NCBI GenBank assembly: GCA_001872315.1
Contig: MNVZ01000008.1
Span: 1 to 33,184, forward strand
Direction of reading: 5' to 3'
From: Candidatus Pacearchaeota archaeon CG1_02_39_14
GTDB taxonomy: Archaea; Nanobdellota; Nanobdellia; Pacearchaeales; GW2011-AR1
Length of the DNA stretch: 33,184 nt
The position numbers were made by a program, and so were the translations under genes. This document shows, piece by piece, positions 17,131 through 29,600 of this stretch. The notes beneath the pieces were generated by a model, which was given only the letters and a program-made list of their open reading frames with translations, made no database searches and had not been told where the DNA came from. Positions within the stretch are counted from its first letter, which is position 1, and every line of letters begins with the position of its first letter.

Positions 17131-18180
17131 ATGGTATCAAAAACGAAAAACGCATTCTTGTTATCATTAATATTAGTAGCATCCGTTGCATTTCTTGTAA
17201 GCTCGGCTGATGCAAGGGAAATCATTGTAGACCCATCCTGGATGGCTGATGGATATCCTACACTTATCAACAACATAATGGATGGAGATTCGGAAACTTT
17301 TGGCAAAGACGGGGAAACAGATGCAGTATACGGAGACACAATCAGTTTTGCCTCAGGAACCTACGAGCTTCCAATGGATAGAGTTTGGTTCGTTCTAAAA
17401 ATTGATGGAGTTGATATTAAAGGAGCCGGCTGGGACAATACTATTCTGAAAGGGCCTAACGCTAACACTGGGTTTATTTTTGAGATAAAGTCAAGCAATA
17501 ACACTTTCTCCGATTTAAAAATGGAAGGAAGATTCATAGGAGCGCTAATAAATGGAGAGAATTATGAAAATATTAATTTCTCTTTCCTAAAGACAAACGG
17601 GTTTGACAAGCACATCACCTGGGACAATCAATATGATGAATCCGAGACTTTAGAGCCAACAATCTGGCTTGAGAATGTTTATATGAAAGAAGGTTCCATA
17701 GGAATTCACTTTGCAGAAATAAACGGTACAAGAAGGGAAACTAAATTTTTGGGTGGCAGCCATCTGACTCTTGACGGAGTGACAGTAGTAGGAATTGACG
17801 CCCCAGTAATATGGGAGAATCAGACAGTTACAGAGATGAAGGGAAACGACCACTTCAGCGACAGCATAATAGTAAATTCACAGGCAGAGTTCTTCCCTGA
17901 TACATATAATGGAATGGGTTCCCCATGGAATTTCATAGCACACGAAGTAGTTGAAGAAACGATGGCAGATAGAGGAATAGGAAAGAATAATATAGAAGAT
18001 AATCCAATGCTTGACTCAAACGGAAGGCCAAGGCCGGGCTCACCTGCAATTGGAAGGCAATACAAGGACGGCTACGCAGGAGCAGTTCCTCCACACTTCA
18101 CGAATGTAAGGGCAACTAAAAGATTGCCTGTAATTTCTGTACGTGAAATTGGTGGATTAATCATTCCTTTCCTGATATAA
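17131..18180 (+). CDS. secreted right-handed beta-helix (pectate-lyase-like fold) protein
   Basis: Signal peptide ...LILVASVAFLVSSADA; GDTISFASGTYEL...IDGVDIKGAGWDNTILKGPNANTGFIFEIKSSNNTFSDLKMEGRFIGALI; closing DNPMLDSNGRPRPGSPAIGR is typical of such proteins. TATA-like tttatata about 30 nt upstream. Confidence 0.75.
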   Translation: MVSKTKNAFLLSLILVASVAFLVSSADAREIIVDPSWMADGYPTLINNIMDGDSETFGKDGETDAVYGDTISFASGTYELPMDRVWFVLKIDGVDIKGAGWDNTILKGPNANTGFIFEIKSSNNTFSDLKMEGRFIGALINGENYENINFSFLKTNGFDKHITWDNQYDESETLEPTIWLENVYMKEGSIGIHFAEINGTRRETKFLGGSHLTLDGVTVVGIDAPVIWENQTVTEMKGNDHFSDSIIVNSQAEFFPDTYNGMGSPWNFIAHEVVEETMADRGIGKNNIEDNPMLDSNGRPRPGSPAIGRQYKDGYAGAVPPHFTNVRATKRLPVISVREIGGLIIPFLI

Positions 18181-18193
18181 ATTAATAGTAAAG

Positions 18194-18406
18194 ATGGGAT
18201 GGATAAAAAATACGATAATAATCCTAATAATTATTTGGGATATAATATTTATAGCTCTAAACCTTTGGACAGACAAAGATATACTAACAGCTATGATAGT
18301 ATTAAACATAATTTTCGGGATTTGGATTATAAACAAGTTGGTAAAACAAAATTTGAAGACAAAAAATCCGGTTAAGCTAAAACTGGAAAGAAATCAAGAA
18401 AATTAA
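18194..18406 (+). CDS. small two-TM membrane protein (70 aa)
   Basis: Two hydrophobic segments (NTIIILIIIWDIIFIALNL; LTAMIVLNIIFGIWIINKL); 13 nt after the beta-helix gene on the same strand. Confidence 0.55.
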   Translation: MGWIKNTIIILIIIWDIIFIALNLWTDKDILTAMIVLNIIFGIWIINKLVKQNLKTKNPVKLKLERNQEN

Positions 18407-18888
18407 GACAAAGCCATTCCAATTTGGCTCTTCAAAGATTCAATATATCCATCTATATCCTGCCTGCTATCTCTTTCAGATGGAGCCCACAAAGCAAACT
18501 CCTTATCTGTCTTAGGATTATAAGGCCCTCTAGACATTTCAAGCATAAGAGTTGGGCCGGGAAAGATTACAGTATGATATGTCCTGTCAGGAACTTCAGC
18601 AAACATTGAATCTCCATCCCCTTTTCTGGATACATCCAAATGTTCCGTTACCCTTCCTTCAGTATCAAAATAAACAACAGTAAATCTCCCATTCAATGGC
18701 ACGAGCATCTCATTTTTGCCCCTCGTAGGATGCATATGAGGCTGGACATAACTTCCCTCAACTACACCCATAAGCAATCCTCTTATGCCTTGATGTTCAG
18801 GAGGATGCAAAGCCTTATGAGCCCTTCTTCTATCTGAATTTCTTGCCTGCTCAATCAGCTCAAACAAATCTGAATCTTCAAATCTCAT
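18403..18888 (-). CDS. WbuC-like cupin-fold protein
   Basis: GIRGLLMGVVEGSYVQPHMHPTRGKNEMLVPLNGRFTVVYFDTEGRV...RTYHTVIFPGPTLMLEMSRGPYNPKTDKEFALWAPSE; cupin His pattern and WbuC-like GPYxPxxDKEFAxWAPxE end. Confidence 0.8.
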   Translation of the reverse strand: MRFEDSDLFELIEQARNSDRRRAHKALHPPEHQGIRGLLMGVVEGSYVQPHMHPTRGKNEMLVPLNGRFTVVYFDTEGRVTEHLDVSRKGDGDSMFAEVPDRTYHTVIFPGPTLMLEMSRGPYNPKTDKEFALWAPSERDSRQDIDGYIESLKSQIGMALS

Positions 18889-18927
18889 ACAAAAGCCGGA
18901 AATTATGATTATTTAAAGATTGTGTAT

Positions 18928-20133
18928 CTATTTCTTCAGTCTCTTTCTCAATACAAGGAACCAGGTTATATTAATCAGTATAAGAAGAACAACAGCCACA
19001 ATTAAAACAAGAACTAAAGTATTTCCAAAAATTCCTTCTCCGTCAGATTCTGCAGAGATTACATAACCTACTCCTATAACTCTTATATTCCTTTCAGATA
19101 CTTCAAGCTTCAAATCCTGCTGGTCCGATTTCTCTCCATACCTCAAAAAGACAGAGGCATCATAAGTTCCTTCTCTTACCCCTGCGGTATCCCAGAATGC
19201 AACCATTAAAGTCTTCTGAAGTGGAAGGATTTCATACCCTGCAGACTTGAAGTCCGCCATAACTTCCCCATCCTTATTATAAACAAGCATCTGGGCATAA
19301 GCTGTAACCTGCTGGCTCCATTTATTCTCAACAAGCATCTCAAACTTTGCTATTCCCCCAAGATTGAAATCATTGACCTCAACCTGTTCAAGCTTAAGAA
19401 CTTCTTCTCCGACATTAAACTGCTGTTCTATTGTCAAAGTTTCTTCATCATAAATCAATGTAGCAACAGCCCTGTAAGTCCCCGGGGCAGAGCTTGTTTC
19501 CCACACGCCTGCAACCTCTCTTCTCTCCCCGCTAAGCAATGAAATCTCACTGCTCTGAATTGTAGCTATCTTCTCATTCACTGGGCTGTATATATCAATG
19601 GTCGCCCTGACTCTTGCTAAATCCAAATCTCCCCTATTATGAACAGGAATGACAAAATTGACCTTGCCCGGATTGGAGATTACATTCATCTGTGCCTGGG
19701 CATATTTTCCAGGGAAGGGCACATAGACATGTATCTGGGTGGCAACTCCGACTGCGGCTCCTATAAATGCATCACTTGCCTCCGATTTTTCAGGAAGCTG
19801 AATAACAACAACTTCTGCTGCATGCAGCCCCGGCTTGAGATTAGGTGGCATCGCCAAAATATATCTCAATTTCTTCTCTTTTTCTGTAGAAGCCATCTTA
19901 AATGAGACTTCTGAAACTGAAATGCTTTCGTTCAATTCCCCCTGCACAAGAACAATCAGGTTCATATCCCTGCTTTCTGAATTGACAACAGTAAACTCAA
20001 CTTCTTTAATGGCATTTCTTTCAAAATCAAAAGTGCTCCTACCTGGAGTAATTCCAATTGCCAAAACATTAGAAGCTAAAAGAATAAGTGCAAAAGCAAA
20101 AATAATTAATTTCTTATTCATTCTGTCCTCCAA
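18928..20133 (-). CDS. 'PGKYA' family membrane-anchored secreted protein (paralog of 14641-15738)
   Basis: Signal peptide, IGITPGRSTFDF...HVYVPFPGKYAQAQMNV...FVIPVHNRGDLDLARVRATI...C-terminal TM LVLVLIVAVVLLILINITWFLVL. Likely start at M5 (20121). Confidence 0.75.
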   Translation of the reverse strand: MEDRMNKKLIIFAFALILLASNVLAIGITPGRSTFDFERNAIKEVEFTVVNSESRDMNLIVLVQGELNESISVSEVSFKMASTEKEKKLRYILAMPPNLKPGLHAAEVVVIQLPEKSEASDAFIGAAVGVATQIHVYVPFPGKYAQAQMNVISNPGKVNFVIPVHNRGDLDLARVRATIDIYSPVNEKIATIQSSEISLLSGERREVAGVWETSSAPGTYRAVATLIYDEETLTIEQQFNVGEEVLKLEQVEVNDFNLGGIAKFEMLVENKWSQQVTAYAQMLVYNKDGEVMADFKSAGYEILPLQKTLMVAFWDTAGVREGTYDASVFLRYGEKSDQQDLKLEVSERNIRVIGVGYVISAESDGEGIFGNTLVLVLIVAVVLLILINITWFLVLRKRLKK

Positions 20134-20605
20134 TGAATTTAGTTCCCTTCACTTCCCTGTCTTCGTCAACCTCAAGAATTACATCTCCCGTCTTTTTTCC
20201 ATCCTCATAAATATCAACATTAAGCCTCGTATTCCCTGAATTCACTAATGAATATCCGCTGCTGCTTTCCTTAAGCTTCAGACTCACTTCAGAAATAATT
20301 GTAAGCTGTCTTGTCTCTCCGGGCAGGGCCCCTTCCACTTTCCAGTAATATACCCCGGGCTTAAGATTCACAATGAGGTTGTCTTCTGCATGTATTTCTT
20401 CAGGGGAAGTAAATTCAGGGTTATCATCAATCAAAATCAGATTTGCCTTCTCAAATTCAAAAAGGATACTTCCGTTTGTAGTTTCCAGACCATCTATAGG
20501 CCCTATAACAAGAGGCTGGACATAACCTACAGCAAAAAAGACTCCAATCAAAGTCCCGACTATCAGGATGAAATCAATCCCATAAACAACTTTTTTATCT
20601 ATCAT
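20114..20605 (-). CDS. small N-terminally membrane-anchored extracellular protein
   Basis: N-terminal TM VVYGIDFILIVGTLIGVFFAVGYV plus beta-rich ectodomain; ATGA overlap with the giant gene. Confidence 0.65.
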   Translation of the reverse strand: MIDKKVVYGIDFILIVGTLIGVFFAVGYVQPLVIGPIDGLETTNGSILFEFEKANLILIDDNPEFTSPEEIHAEDNLIVNLKPGVYYWKVEGALPGETRQLTIISEVSLKLKESSSGYSLVNSGNTRLNVDIYEDGKKTGDVILEVDEDREVKGTKFIGGQNE

Positions 20606-23600
20606 TCTGTCAAACTCGCTGTAAATGTTACAGTCGAACTCCTTACATCTGCCGGCTCATCAAGAGGAACGCTTATGTTAATATCTATCTCTGCAGTGTC
20701 TGTTGCATTACTGTAATTCAATTCCACAATGGCAGTTTCTGCAGAGGTCGAAAGATTCCTGAAGAATATTCTTGATAATGCCCAGTTGAAAGACCCATTT
20801 TCAAGGGTGTAATTTGCAATTTTATACTGATAGTATCTGCTTGGATTCAATTGTTTAGCCCACAAATCAGTTGCAGAGATTGAAATATTTACAAAGACAG
20901 TCCCATCATTCTGGATAAGGAACGGCTTCGGAGAATCATCTGTAGTGTCGTAATTTCCAAGAGGGGAGACTACCCCAAATTCAACACTTCCGTTAGGAAG
21001 GGTTACATCAACCAGAGCAGTTATATTTAGGCTGTAATCAGTTGCCCACGAGCTATACTCTTCTCCATCATAAGCTCTCACAGTCCAGTTATAATAATCA
21101 TTATTATCAATAAAGTACTGAAGCTCGCTCGTCAGGGTCTCTGTTGTTGAAGATATTCCTGTAATCAGCCGGTCATCATTGCCGCTTCCTGCACAAGGGC
21201 CTCCTGCAGTGTTATAGCAGGTTATGTTCAAATCAAAGCTGACAACATCCCCGTCATCATCGTTGGGAGTGCCTGTCCAGCTGAACATAGGAGTCCTGTC
21301 TGTTGTAGCAGAGCCATCAGCAGGACTTGACAGTCCAGGGATATCTGGAAGAGTGTTGAGTATGGTAACATTCCCTGTTGTGTTTGTCCATGAACTGTAA
21401 TCAACCCCATCAAAAATTCTTATACCACATGTCCAGCTTTCAGTCTTTGAAGTATTTCCTGACTCCAGAACAGCGTTAAAGAAGCTGTTGTTTGCATAAT
21501 TATTATTATACTCCTGTGCCAGATGCAGGGCAGAATTTTTATACCATTCAACTGATACATTCATCACATCTCCTTCCGCATCTATTAAGGTATCAAAGCA
21601 ATTCAGGTCCTGCGCAGTCCTATTACTTCCGTCTGTAGAATTTATTTCTGGGCTTGGTGCTGCAGGACCCTGGTTGATTGGACCAACACCTATAGTAAAC
21701 TGCCTCTGTTCGCTCTCATTTCCATTATCCCCATTATCTGTAATATTCACCTTCCAAAGGTAAGTTCCCCTCTTCAGCCTGTAGCTGTCATTTATTTCCT
21801 GATAATCTAAAGTCCTGTTATAAATCACAAGGTCGTCGATGCTTCCATTCAAACCCGAAGGAGTTCCAGCTCCTCCTGCAATCTCTCTCGAAGTACCAAT
21901 CAATAAGCTCTTTGTATTTGTAGTGATGGAATAGCTTCCAGTATTCACACCGACATTCTGTCCATTGACATAGAAAGTGATTGTTGTAGCGTTCATAGTC
22001 ACAGCCACATGCTGCCACTCATTTCTTATCAGTGAATTAGGGCTTCCATTTACAGGGCTATCCGAACCTGTGTCAAAATCTGTATAATTTTGCCCGTAAT
22101 CAAATTTAAACCAGAACCCTTCCGATCCGCCCAAGTCGTCATCTTTTGATACAATATATCCCTTATTTCCTGTAGAATAGGGCTTTATCCATGCAGTTAT
22201 TGTGATATTTGGAACATTATACAAGGAAGAATGGGCACTTTCAAGATAATCGGGTGATATGCCATCAAGCTCAAATGCTCCCCCCAGTTTCCCCGAAACA
22301 GGCCTTCCATCTCCGACTAAAGTTGCATTATTTGACAAATAGTTGAAATCTCTGACATAACTTGAGTTCTCCCCATACTCTGTGAGATTGTCAAAGTGCA
22401 TCAAAAATACAGTAGATTCATCAGGAACTTTTACGGGTGATGACCAGTTATAAGTAATCTCAGTTCCGTTTGTAATCCCGGAGTTCTTGTAAATAAGCCC
22501 ATGAGTATAAAAGTCGGAAGTTCCGGTCTCATTGACCCCATATATCCTGACTTCTAAAATATCCTGATACAGATCATAAACCGTTGCATTCAGTGTAATA
22601 TTCAGGCTTCCCTCAAAGTATTCAGTAGAACCATTTGCGGGCGAATTCAGAACAAATGTTGGGAATGGATTTGTCAAAGTTGCAAAATCAAGTCTTAAGT
22701 TGCCTGTGACATTCCATGATTGTTCCTCATTGGAATAACCGGCTTTTGTGGCATTTATGGTGTAGTTGCCCTGATAATTTTTCGTCCCTCCTCCGGCAGT
22801 TCCGCTAACAACAAAATCACTCACATTAAGTCTTATTCCTCCTGTATTGTTGGTCAGTCCGCTATCGGTCAGTGCGTTTGTGACATTAAAGAAAGAAACA
22901 TTTGCATCCAAGAGAGGGCTTGCGCTGGTATCATTCACAAAGGAATCAACATACCACTGCTTATACAGGGTTGCTCCAGGCTGGACGCTATGGGTTGTAT
23001 AGTTTGAATCAAGCAGGATCATTTCCTGATCATCAAGCACAACAACACTCGCCCCTGTGGAATCGCTTAAGTTTGAGCCACTGATTGTGACATTTATGCA
23101 GTATCTGCAATAAACATTGTAATCGGTAGTGACTCCCGCTCCCTTGTTTCCTACAAAGCTTACTTTGTCCAGGACAATGTTGCTGCTTAATATCTCTATG
23201 TCAGCATTATAGGATTTGCCTACCGTATTGTTGGAGAACGTGACGCTGGTAGTATTAATTGCAAATCCTCTTCTCAAGTTTCCTTCAGTATCTCCTGTAA
23301 GAAGGATATAGGAATTTTTAATGTTCAAAACAGACCCCGTCATCGCTGCGAACCTGTAATGAAGATTATTGAATGCATTTGTCAGGTTAGAGAAATTAGC
23401 AGTGATTGCCCCTCCGCTGTTAACAAACAAATTAAACTCTCCGTCAGCAAGGTCATTTCCCATCTCAAGAGTACAGTTTTCCATTATGAGGTTTCCTCCC
23501 GAAGTGATATTGATTATAGCATTGCTTCTGTATCTGCAGTTTCTGGAAGCATCGCTTAGATTACTAAAAACTGTTGAGTCCCCGACTCTTGTAAAAATTT

Positions 23601-26600
23601 GGGCAGGGGTTTCTTCCGTGTTCACCACTATAGTATCATAAAGTTCTAAAGTGAGGTTAAGAACATAGTCCTGGGTTATATTCAGGCTTGTGTCGTTTGC
23701 ATATCTGTATCCAACCTTTGTATGGTTAACTGTATAATTATTCCAGAATGACTTTCCATTTCCATCATCAGCATACTCCGTAAGATTGTAGAAGATAGCA
23801 CCTTTCCCGTTTGTTGTCTGTGAGAATATCCTGTCATTTGTCACATTCCAAGCACTCACATTCACTCCCGGAACAAGATTGTCTGAATCGTCTCTGACTG
23901 TAGCATTGAGCCTAAACTGTCTATAGACGCTTCCCCCGGAAACAGTATAAGACTCCAGGTCAGTAGAATTTATGAGAACCAGCCTGTCCTTGACTCCTGT
24001 TGTCTTAAAGGTTATCAGGCTATCACTCACGTTAAGTGGAGAGATTATATCCGAACGCTCTATTGTTCCTCTTGAATCCACAAAAGAAGCGTGGGTCGCA
24101 GGAGCGCTAAAGTTGTATGTGTTGGAAGCATTGATTGTCGAAATAAATCCATTGCTAAGGTTCATAACTCCCTCAAGATAAAGTGCAAATTCTCCGATAT
24201 GAGTTGAGTTGAAAAATATCTTACAATCTGAATCAACATTCAGCCTTCCTGTGATTGTTATATTCAAGTCAGCATCTAAGGCAGGACAAACATTGAGGCT
24301 AGGGTCGAGAGCCCTGCACTGTTCCGTATAATTCGAGCCATAGCCGAAAGTAGTAGCATTTGCCAGCAAACCAATACAGTCAGTGTTTGCATCTATCTTT
24401 ATATGCTCGGGCCTGATTGTCACACTCCTCTGTTCAGTCTGATTTTTAGTTCCGACATCATTAACAACATAGCCTGTGAAAGTGTGAGATGCAAACCTCA
24501 ATCCGGTAATATTGTTCTCATACTTATTCGTAGCAGCATCATACAAGTAAGAGATTTCATCACTGCTCAATGCCCTTGAAAACATCATGGCTTCATCAAT
24601 CATCCCCTTGTGCTGTGAAATTCCTATGTCCAGATGGTCTTTCCCAATCCGCAAAGTAGTTGTGCTCTCTTCATCGCCAGTGATAGAGAAAGATGAATTT
24701 ATGTCCAAAACACCATTAACATATAAGCTGACGTCAGTCATATTATAAACTGCAGCAACATGATGCCAGGCATTGTCACTTATTGTCTGGGTTCCTGTAA
24801 CTATTGTGGGTCCTGCCCTTTCCCTTATGGAAAGACTGCTTCCTGAAATTTCAAGTACGGCACCTATTCCTGATGCCCCCTTGCTAAACATCACATCTTT
24901 TGTGCCTTCCCTTAAATAAATCCAGGCAGCCCATGTAAAGTTCTTGTGTACATCAAGACTGTCACTATCAGCAATCTCAATATAATCCCCTACACCATCA
25001 AATTCCATGCTTTTCCCGAATTTTCCTGACCTATTCTGAATAGAGTTTGCAATGAGAGTTCCATTATTTCCGTATTTGCTTAAATCAGTCACTCCTCTTG
25101 TGCCGTTAGCATAATCCATCATAAGCCATAAAACAAGGGTATCATCAAAATCTGTAAATGCATAATGCGCTCCCTGTCCCTCCCCTCCTGTTGAAAGGTT
25201 GACAAATAAAGAGTTTCCTGCAAAGCCCCCATTTGCGGGAGTAGGGGAAGTAAAGTTAATATCAGCCCCTGTTGTATTAAAGACAAAATTAACACTTTCA
25301 GTATAGTTCCTGTTCCCTGTTGTGTCATTTGCATATACCTGGAAAGTATAGCTCCCTGTACTCAAAGTAGATAAGCTGTAATTCAGCAATGTCCCTGTCC
25401 TTCCTCCATTTGAAGTGAACATAGTAGTGTTGCTTGCTCCCCCATCCAGGCTATATTCAGCATCTCCGTTCTCATTCAAGCTCACAGTGAAGTTGATAGG
25501 AAGGTCTGTTGAATAATAATTATCGCCTGCCTTTGGAACATTGATTGTCACATCTGGAGGGGAAGCATCGCCTGCAACAGAAGACCATCCTGTAAATGTG
25601 ATGTTCCCGACAAGAAGAGGCGAATAAAACCTATTTACATCAGGATGAAATATAATCCTAACAGAAAGATTTGTAGGCGTACCGATTGGAATATCGCTTG
25701 CATTTCCTCCTGTGACTTGGAATTCAGGACCGTAAGCATAAGCTCCCGCAGTGCTGTTCGCAACTCTTACAGTGAAATTGACAACAGGGAAGTTAAGACT
25801 TTCAGTAAGGCTTATGTTCAGCTTGTCCTCTGTTCCGTCTGTTGAGACATTTATCCCCTCGAATGTCTGCTCACCAAGATGCTTAAATCTTGGAGAAGTA
25901 TTTTGATAAATTGCCTGTCCCTCATCAAAGTTAAGTGACTCATTAAAGATTAAGACCTCATCGATGCTCCCATTCCATGGAGCCGCGCTTGAGCCATCAT
26001 TCAAATCACCTATTGCAGGGCCAACGCTGTTGCTTCCAAAATCAAGTCCTCCATAAATAGAGCTTGCATCAACGGAAGAATCAAGCTGGCAAGTAGCCTT
26101 CTTGTCTCCTGCTCCATTGTATCCTCCTGCAACAAAATGCCATTGATTGTCTCTTATTGAGTCCAGAATGCATCTCACAAAAGAATTTCCCCTTCTTATA
26201 ACAAAAGTAAGGTTTCCGTTAGGGTCCGTATAAAGAGCCCAACCTCTGTTTGTCCCAAGGTTGTAATCAGAGATTATCATTCTATCTACGGCAGATGAAG
26301 TGTCTGTTCTCACCCACGCAGAAACACTGAAATTCCTGTTCAATCCAAATTCATCAACTTTTGTTCCTGTCAGCGAAATCCTGTCCCCACCTTTTCCGTC
26401 AAAAAAGAAATAGTCTCCATATACCCCATCTTCCTGGTATTTTGCGTTTCCCACCGGGGTCCCATCGCTGTTATAAGATGAATAATCATAGACCTTGGTT
26501 GTTGAAGTATTTGTATCAAAGGGGATATACAAAAACAGGTCATTATAAGGAGAGTTTGTTGTCCTGTTGTCAATGCTTATATGAGTGAAATTATTCTGGG

Positions 26601-29600
26601 CAGTAACATTTTCCAATATCCCAAAAACAGAGACATCATCTATTGTATATGTACTGAATCCTGTAACATTGAAGATGACAGTTCCTGCATTCAGAGAGGT
26701 GAAGTTCCAGCAATCCTCGCAAATGACTCCATCTTTTAAAATAGCAGGATTTTTATAGCTTGTCGGAACATTGTAAAGCGTAACATTTGCCGGCTTATCA
26801 AGCCCTGGATTATCTCCCGTCTTTAAATAGACAACACTATTCTCTATCTGTATATGGTCATCTAAAGACTCTCCAGAACCACTAATGGCTTCCAGAAAAT
26901 GTATTCTTCCTTTTCCGCTAATCTTGTAATCAAGCTTTAATCCGGAGGCATTAATTGAATAATTAGTGACAACAACATCTATCAGGGAAACTTCTTCATC
27001 ACCTGAAAAGTCAACAAAATCAATACCTTCAACATCCGGGTCCTCAATATCTGAATAAAGGACATTAGTATCTATAATAGTATTGTTCGTTGAGTGAAAT
27101 TTCAATTCAAAGGCTTTCTTTCCTGAAGCAGGATAAATAGTACTGTTTGCCAGAGTATTATGGGAGCTATCAAGCAAGTATACTCCTCTGCCTGTGCTCA
27201 AATCAACAGTTATATTCTCAGCAAGAGAATTGTTTGTTCTGTTCAGAAATAGTCCAACGCCATAATTGCTTATGTTTATGTTCCTGACAGTCACATTCGT
27301 TAGTCCCGAAACAAGTATTCCTACGTCCTGTATTCCTCCATCTCCTGTGATTGTCTTTCCATTTCCATCAATAACTATATCGTTTCCTTTCACCTCAAGG
27401 CAATTTCCCGGCCCTGAGAAATTATTATTAAGAGTGTATCTTCCTGCATTGGTGATATTCCCGCAAGAGTTTATTCTTGTGTTATCAACACTGAAAATGG
27501 TGCTTTCAGTATAGTTCCTGTTTCCTGATGTGTCATTTGCATACACCTGGAAAGTATAGCTCCCTGTAGGCATTGACTCATTTGTGAATGTATAATATAC
27601 GTTGTCTGTTGTCGACATTGTTATATTCGTGGCTCCTCCGTCGAAAGAATAAAGGACGGTGTCCCCTGTTTCACTTAAAGACACATTAAATATCAGAGGA
27701 AAGTCGGTGGCATTATAAGTCGCATTCTCAGGAGTTACAATTGTGACACCAGGGGAAATCGTATCGGTAGCTTGATAGGTTGTTATATTGATATTGTCCA
27801 AAAGACATCTCTCATTATTAGCATTATTGTTACATCCAAACCTGATTTGAACAGTGGATGTCAGAGTGATGAAGTCCTGCAGAGAAAAGTTCTTCGTTCC
27901 ATCAGGCTCTGCAGGCTCAATCTGGATTAACTGCACATAGCTGCCTGTTCCATTGTATACATAAGCCCTGAGAAATTCTCCTGATTCCATATTTCTTGTT
28001 GCAAAATCAAAAGTCAGATTCACAGAGGTCTCCCCGCTTAAATCTACTGCAGGAGAACTCATAATTCTTTCTGCCCCACCAAGATTCTTAGCCTCACAAA
28101 GTCCTACGGTTGCCCCGCTTCCCGCAAACCAAAGGCCAGAAGGGAGGATTGTCCACTCACTCAAATCAGTGCAATCCTCAAAGAATTTTGGAACCGGGTC
28201 AACAATGTGGTCAATCTGAACATCTCCGCTTACAATTTTTATATCAAAAGTATCCTGCTCTCCAACAAGACTTAATAGGGAAAAGACTGTGTAATCACCG
28301 GAAACAACAGAAGCAGATGCAATTAAATCCACACCATCCTTCTCGTAAATTTCAATGCTTGGATTAGCCCTTGTCTTTCTTGCATATATTTTTATGTCCC
28401 TTTCAGAAGTAAGGTTTGCCTCAAAATAAGCCCTCACATATTCACTCTCGCTGATTGTCTCGCTCCATACTCCGTCAAATGCATAGGTTTCATTATAAAC
28501 ATCAGAGACAAACTGCCTGCTTGAATCCAAGTGCTCCGCATTAGTTATAACAATTATATCAAAAGTCTGATTGCTCAAATGAGGAGCAACAAATTCAAGA
28601 TAATCATAAACTCCATTATCATCCAAATCAGAAACAAGGCTCGCATCCAAATAAGTATCATTCTCCTGCCAGTATATCCTTATCTTACTAGGATTCCTTA
28701 TTCCAAGGCTTTCATTCAATTCAGAGGATATGAGGACATTCTGGTAATGCACATCATCAGGCCCTGTAACTCTTATCCTCTTCCCTCTATCCAGCTCTTC
28801 TTCAACAGCTACTGGAGCTTCAGTGTAATACTCTATTTCAACAGCATCCTCTGTTTCATTAAGGTCAACAATAACCTCATTCACATCTTCAGAAATAATG
28901 AATCCTGTGAATGTGAATATCCTCTCAATGAATTTCATTATCTTGCTCTGTTTTTCAAGCTCCAAATCTGCTGTCACCTCTCCGGTTATTCCAACATTTA
29001 TACTAAAACTCTCGCTCCCTTCCTCAATTTCAGACTCATTGTCAGGAAAATTTCCCTTCTCCTCTTCAGATTCATTTCCTAAAATGTTTTGCTCTCCTGA
29101 ATTTATCTCCTCCTCATTATCTTCTGCCTCTTCTAACCCTCCATTTCTATTTTCCCTATCCTTCTTCTCATCCAATTTTCTTATAGAAACATTTTCAGCG
29201 CCAGCAGGGATCTCAACACTGACTGTGGCAGGCCCTTCCTGCAAATCAATTCTCTTCTTCCACTTGACAGGCTGCCCAAGAACCGCGCCATATTGAGTGA
29301 TATTAACAGTGATATTGCTATCTATAATTGTCTGATTTGCTAATGTTTCATTGGTAAATGTCTCGTTGAATGTTGCATTGATTATCTCCCCTATTGATTC
29401 ATTTATAGATTCGTTAATTATTGATTCGTTTTTTTCAATAATGGGCTCTCCTGCAGATTCATTTGTTTCCTCAACTTCCGGCTCTACAACTGAAATATCT
29501 TTTTCAGCTTCAACAATCACATTATCCTGATAAACAAGTTTCACGGAAAGCAATGAATCGTTCAAAGCCATAAGCCCGAATTCAGAAAGATCAATAGAAA

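Noticed and set aside
17055-17339. 94-aa minus-strand ORF overlapping the start of the beta-helix gene
   Set aside because: Overlaps the signal peptide region of a well-supported plus-strand gene; no recognisable motif.
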